Shown here: piece by piece, positions 60,228 to 64,000 of the stretch
How the letters are laid out: each line of letters starts with the position of its first letter
Numbering within the stretch: position 1 is the stretch's first letter
Origin: Candidatus Hydrogenedentota bacterium
GTDB taxonomy: Bacteria; Hydrogenedentota; Hydrogenedentia; Hydrogenedentales; JAEUWI01
DNA: 64,000 bases
NCBI GenBank assembly: GCA_019637335.1
Contig: JAHBVV010000008.1
Coordinates: forward strand, 62,001 to 126,000
Direction: 5' to 3'
The notes under the pieces: model-generated
The model's input: only the letters and a program-made list of their open reading frames with translations
Databases searched by the model: none
What the model was told of the DNA's origin: nothing
Program-made: the position numbers and the translations under genes

Positions 60228-60896
60228 CTATGAGCTTCGGGCGGCGAGGAATCCAAGCGCCGATTGCGGGTCTCTGGAGTAGTGATCCGCGCCAATTTTT
60301 TCGCAGTAGTCCTGGGTCAACGGCGCCCCGCCCACGAGGACCTTGGTTTCGGGGTGCTTTTCCTTGATCGTGCGGACAATCGACGCCATATTCGCCATGG
60401 TGGTGGTGAGGAGGGCGCTCAGGCCGACCACGCAGCCGGGGTGCGCTTCGATCGTCTCGAGGAACTTCTCCGCGCTGACGTCCACGCCCAAATCGATGAC
60501 TTCCCAGCCGCCGCCCTCGACGATCATGGCGACGAGGTTCTTGCCGATGTCGTGGAGGTCGCCCTGCACGGTGCCGATGACGAAGGTGCCCTTGTGGCGC
60601 GTGATCCCGGCCTCGAAGAAGGGTTTGAGGTGCGCCATGCCGGCGTTCATCGCGCGCGCGGCCATGAGTAGATCCGGGACGAAGGCCTCGCCCTTGCCGA
60701 ATTTCTCGCCGATGCGGCTCATGCCGGTCATCAGGCCTTCCTGGAGCAAATCGTTCGGGTCGATTCCCTCGGCAAGCGCCTGGGCGGTCAATTCATCCGC
60801 GCCGTCCTCGCCTTTGAGATCGGGCGGGTAGGGGGCGTCCCGGTTGACCTTCCCCCGTTCCGTACAGAGCGCAATTCTTTCAAGCAACGAAGCCAT
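60228..60896 (-). CDS. Corrinoid protein (methyltransferase component, MtaC/MtbC-like)
   Basis: 222 residues: an N-terminal four-helix cap (about 1-100), then a B12-binding Rossmann-like domain with GDLHDIGKN (D113-x-H115-x2-G118), the base-off/His-on cobalamin motif, and VVGLSALLTTTM and VLVGGAPL for the nucleotide tail. It carries a methyl group between two methyltransferases. The two UroD-family genes at 61309 and 62765 on the opposite strand are natural partners, with the activation-like protein next door as reactivase. It is divergent from the UroD genes. Confidence 0.95.
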   Translation of the reverse strand: MASLLERIALCTERGKVNRDAPYPPDLKGEDGADELTAQALAEGIDPNDLLQEGLMTGMSRIGEKFGKGEAFVPDLLMAARAMNAGMAHLKPFFEAGITRHKGTFVIGTVQGDLHDIGKNLVAMIVEGGGWEVIDLGVDVSAEKFLETIEAHPGCVVGLSALLTTTMANMASIVRTIKEKHPETKVLVGGAPLTQDYCEKIGADHYSRDPQSALGFLAARSS

Positions 60897-61023
60897 GGTG
60901 CAGTCTCTCCCGTGGCAGGGGCGCCGTGGCGTTGCGCGGCGGCGCGCGCCTGCCGAACCTGGACGCGTTGTTGCGTCTTTACCTGAATGATACTCCGTGG
61001 CGTGGCCGTTGCGCCAGCTTTGA

Positions 61024-61076
61024 TTTAGGCTTTAGGCGGCAGGGACGGCAGGGACGGCAGGGACGGTGGATTGGGG
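61024..61076. repeat. TTTAGGC heptamers followed by GGCAGGGACG decamers
   Basis: Two TTTAGGC units run into three GGCAGGGACG decamers. It is the third locus of this composite (others 683-722 and 51926-51985), located between the divergent corrinoid and UroD genes. Confidence 0.85.
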
Positions 61077-61111
61077 ATGGGTACAGGCACCCGCGATTCG
61101 GGGGGGGCTGT

Positions 61112-61210
61112 GGGCGCTTTCGCGGCTGGGCTGGTTTTGTCGCGGGAGCCAGTCCCCGGGGGGGCGCTTTCGCGGCTGGGCTGGTTTTGTCGCGGGAGCC
61201 AGTCCCCGGC
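61112..61210. repeat. 50-bp tandem repeat, two copies
   Basis: A unit starting GGGCGCTTTCGCGGCTGGGC occurs at 61112 and again at 61162, nearly identical, and each ends GCCAGTCCCCGG. It lies in the divergent intergenic region (60897-61308), which also has the TTTAGGC composite and no gene. Confidence 0.88.
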
Positions 61211-61308
61211 TTGCGTTCCTTGGCATTGTAATGCGGGCGATAGTGTAGTACGATGGACTGGCCGGGTGCGGTTCGGGGGAACCGCCGGGCGATGAGGGGA
61301 ATTGCATC

Positions 61309-62742
61309 ATGGGGAAAGACACCGCGCAGCGGTATACGGAGCGGCTCAACCGTTACGTGACCGCCCTTCGCAATGGCCGGCCCGATTGTGTGCCGATCCG
61401 CCCGTTTGCGGCGGAGTTTACCGCGACCTACGCCGGGATGTCCTGTCAGGACGTCACGCATGATTACGACCTGGCGTTCCGGGCGATGCGGCGCTGCGCC
61501 GCGGATTTCGACTGGGATGCCGTGCCCGCGAGCATGGTGTATGTGTGGACCGGGCTGACGCAGGCGATCGGGCTTCGCTATTACGCCACGCCGGGGCTTG
61601 AAATTCCCGCGAACACGGCGTTTCAGTTCCTGGAGCCGCCCGATGGCGAGGCCTTCATGAAGGCCGACGAGTACGACGCGCTGATCGCCGATCCGACGGG
61701 CTTCCTGTTGTACGTGTGGCTGCCCCGGGTTGCGCGGGATGTGCGCGCGCCGGGCGCGCCCTGCACGGCGGCGAACAACCTGTCGTTCCTGAAGGGCGGC
61801 ATGGCCATGCTGTCGTACTTCAATGCGTTTCCGGGCGCGATAGAACAACTCAAGACGGAATGCGGCACGGTATCGGCCATATCGGGCATATTCAAGGCGC
61901 CGCTGGACATTATCGGGGACAAGCTTCGGGGATACATGGGCCTGACCATGGACCTGCTGGAGCAGCCCGAGAAGGTGCTGGAGGCCTGCCGCGCGCTCAT
62001 GCCGCACCTGCTGCATGTGGCCCTGACCACGGCGGACCCGGACAAGAACGTGCCGGTGGGGTTCTGGCTCCACCGCGCCGGCGTGCCGTTTGTGAAGCGG
62101 GAGCACTTCGACACGATCAACTGGCCCACGTTGAAGCCGATCATCGAGGCGCTCTGGGCGCATGGCCACCAGACCATGTTCTATGCCGAGGGAAACTGGG
62201 ACGCGCACCTCGAGGCCTTTGCGGAATTGCCGGACCGCAGCATTCTTTACCACGTGGATCGCGGCGACATCGTCAAGGCGCACGAGGTTCTGGGCCGGAA
62301 GTTCTGCCTCAGCGGCGGCATTCCGAACGCGCTGCTGGCCTACGGGACGCCCCACGAGGTGGAGGCGCATTGCAAGGCGATTATCGACGCTGTGGCGGGG
62401 GAGGGGGGCTACATCATGGACGCGAGCGCGATTATTCAGAACGACGCGCGCGTGGAAAACATGCGGGCCATGACCGATTTTACGCGGTCGTATGGCGTGT
62501 ACTCGGCCACCGGATCGTATACCGTGCCCGAGAATCCGGCGCTGAACCCGCCGATCAGCATTGCGGAGGCGATGGCGCGGATTCCGGGGGGAACGGTTCC
62601 CGCGGGCGCCTGCGATCCGTGGTCGCGGAAGCGCGAAGAATTCGACCGGATCCAGGGGGACGAGAAGACCTTCGAACGGATCTGGGACAACATCGACGCG
62701 CTGGCGAACATGTACGTCTGGCAGTGTCTGCTTTCATTTTGA
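61309..62742 (+). CDS. UroD-family methyltransferase-like protein, long form
   Basis: 477 residues, longer than usual (about 340-400). PDCVPIRPFAAEFTATYAG and GYMGLTMDLLEQPEKVLEACR match the uroporphyrinogen-decarboxylase superfamily, which includes corrinoid methyltransferases. The His-x-Cys zinc motif is not found; YHVDRGDI occupies that area. It may have another role or another metal arrangement. ATG 61309 follows GAGGGG. It is divergent from the corrinoid gene and 22 bp before a second UroD-family gene. Confidence 0.85.
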   Translation: MGKDTAQRYTERLNRYVTALRNGRPDCVPIRPFAAEFTATYAGMSCQDVTHDYDLAFRAMRRCAADFDWDAVPASMVYVWTGLTQAIGLRYYATPGLEIPANTAFQFLEPPDGEAFMKADEYDALIADPTGFLLYVWLPRVARDVRAPGAPCTAANNLSFLKGGMAMLSYFNAFPGAIEQLKTECGTVSAISGIFKAPLDIIGDKLRGYMGLTMDLLEQPEKVLEACRALMPHLLHVALTTADPDKNVPVGFWLHRAGVPFVKREHFDTINWPTLKPIIEALWAHGHQTMFYAEGNWDAHLEAFAELPDRSILYHVDRGDIVKAHEVLGRKFCLSGGIPNALLAYGTPHEVEAHCKAIIDAVAGEGGYIMDASAIIQNDARVENMRAMTDFTRSYGVYSATGSYTVPENPALNPPISIAEAMARIPGGTVPAGACDPWSRKREEFDRIQGDEKTFERIWDNIDALANMYVWQCLLSF

Positions 62743-62764
62743 GGGGGCCTGGAGCGCCGCGAAG

Positions 62765-63781
62765 ATGACGGGTCGTGAACGGGTGCTAACGCTGCTGGCT
62801 GGCGAACAGCCGGATTCTCTGCCGCTGATGCCGATCACGATGATGTTCGCGGCGGATCACGCGGGGGTGCGCTATCGCGAATACGCCACGGATCACCGGG
62901 TGCTCGTGGAGGCGCAATTGCGCGTGGCGGAGGCCTACGACTTCGACCAGGTCTCATGTATCTCCGATCCGGGACGCGAGGCGGCCGATTGCGGGGCGAC
63001 GGTGGTCTATTTTGACGATCAGCCGCCGGCTATTGACGAGTCGCACGCGCGGCTGGCGAACCGGGCCGACCTGGCCGGGCTCGCGATGCCCGATCCGCTC
63101 GGGGGCGGGCGCATGCATGATCGGGTGCTCGCGGCGGCGCTGTTCCGGGAGCGCGCCGGGGACGACAAGCTGATCGAGGGCTGGGTCGAGGGGCCTTGCG
63201 CGGAAGGCGCGGATCTCCGCGGGATCAACGCGCTGATGGTGGACTTCTACGACGACCCCGTGTTTGTGCACGACCTGTTCGCCTTCAACGTCGAGATGGG
63301 AATCGCGTTCGCGAAGGCCCAGGTGGAGGCGGGCGTTGATATCATCGGCGTGGGAGACGCCGCCGCGTCGCTTGTGGGCCCGCATATCTACGAGGAATTC
63401 GTCTTCCCGTATGAGAAGCGGCTGGTGGACGGGATCCGCGCGCTCGGATCGCGCGTCCGCCTGCACATTTGCGGCAACACGTCGTCGATACTGCATGGGA
63501 TGGGGCGGCTTGGCTGCGAAATTGTGGATCTGGATTATCCCGCGTCGCTGTCCGCCGCGCGCCAGGCGATGGGGCCGCGCCAGGTGCTGCTGGGGAATAT
63601 GAACCCGGTGGCGGTGCTGAAGAACGGCACGGTGGACGAGGTGGCGGCGTGCATCGCCGAGTGCCATCGGGACGCGGGGGATCCGTATATCGCCGGGGCC
63701 GGCTGCGAGATACCGCGCGGGACGCCGCCGGAGAACGTGCACGCGCTGCGGGAGTATGCGCGCGCGCAGCGGTTTGGGTGA
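62765..63781 (+). CDS. UroD-family methyltransferase (MtaA/CmuA-like)
   Basis: 338 residues from ATG 62765, the typical length of MtaA/MtbA. MTGRERVLTLLAGEQPDSLPLMP opens the family. The zinc ligands of the methyltransferase branch are present: His234 and Cys236 (LHICGNTS) and Cys314 (GAGCEIPRGTP). DFYDDPVFVHDLF and VGDAAASLVGPHIYEEF line the barrel. It probably moves a methyl group between the corrinoid protein and a thiol, folate or substrate. It follows the other UroD-family gene by 22 bp. Confidence 0.92.
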   Translation: MTGRERVLTLLAGEQPDSLPLMPITMMFAADHAGVRYREYATDHRVLVEAQLRVAEAYDFDQVSCISDPGREAADCGATVVYFDDQPPAIDESHARLANRADLAGLAMPDPLGGGRMHDRVLAAALFRERAGDDKLIEGWVEGPCAEGADLRGINALMVDFYDDPVFVHDLFAFNVEMGIAFAKAQVEAGVDIIGVGDAAASLVGPHIYEEFVFPYEKRLVDGIRALGSRVRLHICGNTSSILHGMGRLGCEIVDLDYPASLSAARQAMGPRQVLLGNMNPVAVLKNGTVDEVAACIAECHRDAGDPYIAGAGCEIPRGTPPENVHALREYARAQRFG

Positions 63782-63822
63782 AGGGGATGCGATCGGGGGC
63801 GGATCAACGCGGCCCCGGGGTC

Positions 63823-63851
63823 TTGACAAACCTTGAACTTCAAGGTATAGT
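63823..63851 (+). promoter_or_regulatory. padR promoter with operator in the spacer
   Basis: TTGACA (63823-63828), a 17-bp spacer, and TATAGT (63846-63851) form a near-consensus sigma70 promoter. The spacer is almost wholly the inverted repeat CCTTGAA-C-TTCAAGG (63831-63845), perfect apart from the central base. The placement strongly suggests autorepression by the regulator encoded directly downstream. Confidence 0.85.
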
Positions 63852-63877
63852 GCTCTCAGAACAAGGAGCGCCGTACC

Positions 63878-64000
63878 ATGACGTCCAACAAAGAGCTTAT
63901 CGGCGCCAGCACGCGCCTGCTCATCCTCTCCGTGCTCGCGCGCGAGGCCAACTACGGCTACGCCATCATCCGCGCCATCAATAAGGAGGCCGAGGGGCTC
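63878..64000 (+). CDS. PadR-family transcriptional regulator (3' end beyond the window)
   Basis: The 41 visible codons start MTSNKELIGASTRLLILSVL and continue AREANYGYAIIRAINKEAEG, the first helices of a PadR winged-helix domain with the conserved YGY. AAGGAG lies at 63863-63868. The gene is cut by the window edge. It lies 96 bp after the MtaA-like gene and under its own promoter, so it may regulate itself and possibly the methyltransferase genes. Confidence 0.88.
   Translation, partial: MTSNKELIGASTRLLILSVLAREANYGYAIIRAINKEAEGL

Overview
The window is GC-rich bacterial DNA with no rRNA, tRNA, CRISPR array or insertion sequence that I can recognise. The gene content is that of the Planctomycetota / Lentisphaerota / Hydrogenedentota type of genome: a PSD1-type cytochrome protein with DUF1549/DUF1553 next to a Tat-exported DUF1501 protein, a formylglycine sulfatase, a prepilin-like protein ending in an H-x9-DG motif, Tat-exported Gfo/Idh/MocA oxidoreductases, ThuA-like and PQQ-propeller proteins, several large hybrid histidine kinases, and UroD-family/corrinoid methyltransferases. 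I favour a Hydrogenedentota-like or PVC-like organism; this is inference from gene content, not a placement.

Layout. 1-3.3 kb: an OxyR regulator (cut by the window edge) divergent from katG. 3.5-6.4 kb: a more AT-rich, tightly overlapping three-gene cassette (sce7726-like PD-(D/E)XK nuclease, sce7725/beta-family protein, Zn-ribbon/RES protein), the best candidate for a poorly described defence or toxin system. 6.5-15 kb: a GAF protein, then a reverse-strand module of two tandem TonB-dependent receptors, YfiR and a CHASE8-like hybrid kinase. 15-19 kb: mosaic repeats, a prepilin-like gene overlapping a radical SAM gene, and an ArsR regulator. 19-23.4 kb: a PAS-rich hybrid kinase coupled to a lone NMT1-type binding protein. 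23.6-28.7 kb: the DUF1549/1553-DUF1501 pair. 28.9-32.2 kb: a RedB-like protein and hybrid kinase, flanked by 98-bp direct repeats of the 3' end of the DUF1501 gene.

32.6-43.4 kb: a secreted propeller/toroid protein, a Ser/Thr kinase with an extracytoplasmic ELW-repeat region, fasciclin, sulfatase, a DGPF/YCII protein, a small secreted protein and an ECF42-like sigma factor, with several minisatellites between them. 43.9-49.5 kb: a Gfo/Idh/MocA oxidoreductase with a clear terminator, then a run of uncharacterised membrane, zinc-ribbon and TPR proteins. 49.8-51.9 kb: fba (class II aldolase) and ispH.

52-64 kb: a long reverse-strand gene run (corrinoid protein, MetH-activation-like protein, PQQ propeller, FucI-like isomerase, sugar phosphate isomerase/epimerase, ThuA-like protein, Gfo/Idh/MocA) divergent from two UroD-family methyltransferase genes. 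It looks like a corrinoid methyl-transfer system linked to carbohydrate catabolism. The window ends in a PadR regulator with a textbook promoter whose spacer is a perfect inverted repeat.

The non-coding DNA is unusually rich in short tandem repeats: TTTAGGC heptamers joined to GGCAGGGACG decamers at three loci, 50-, 51-, 83- and 115-bp minisatellites, and a mosaic of sub-repeats shared between 15.2-16.0 kb and 43.4-43.9 kb.
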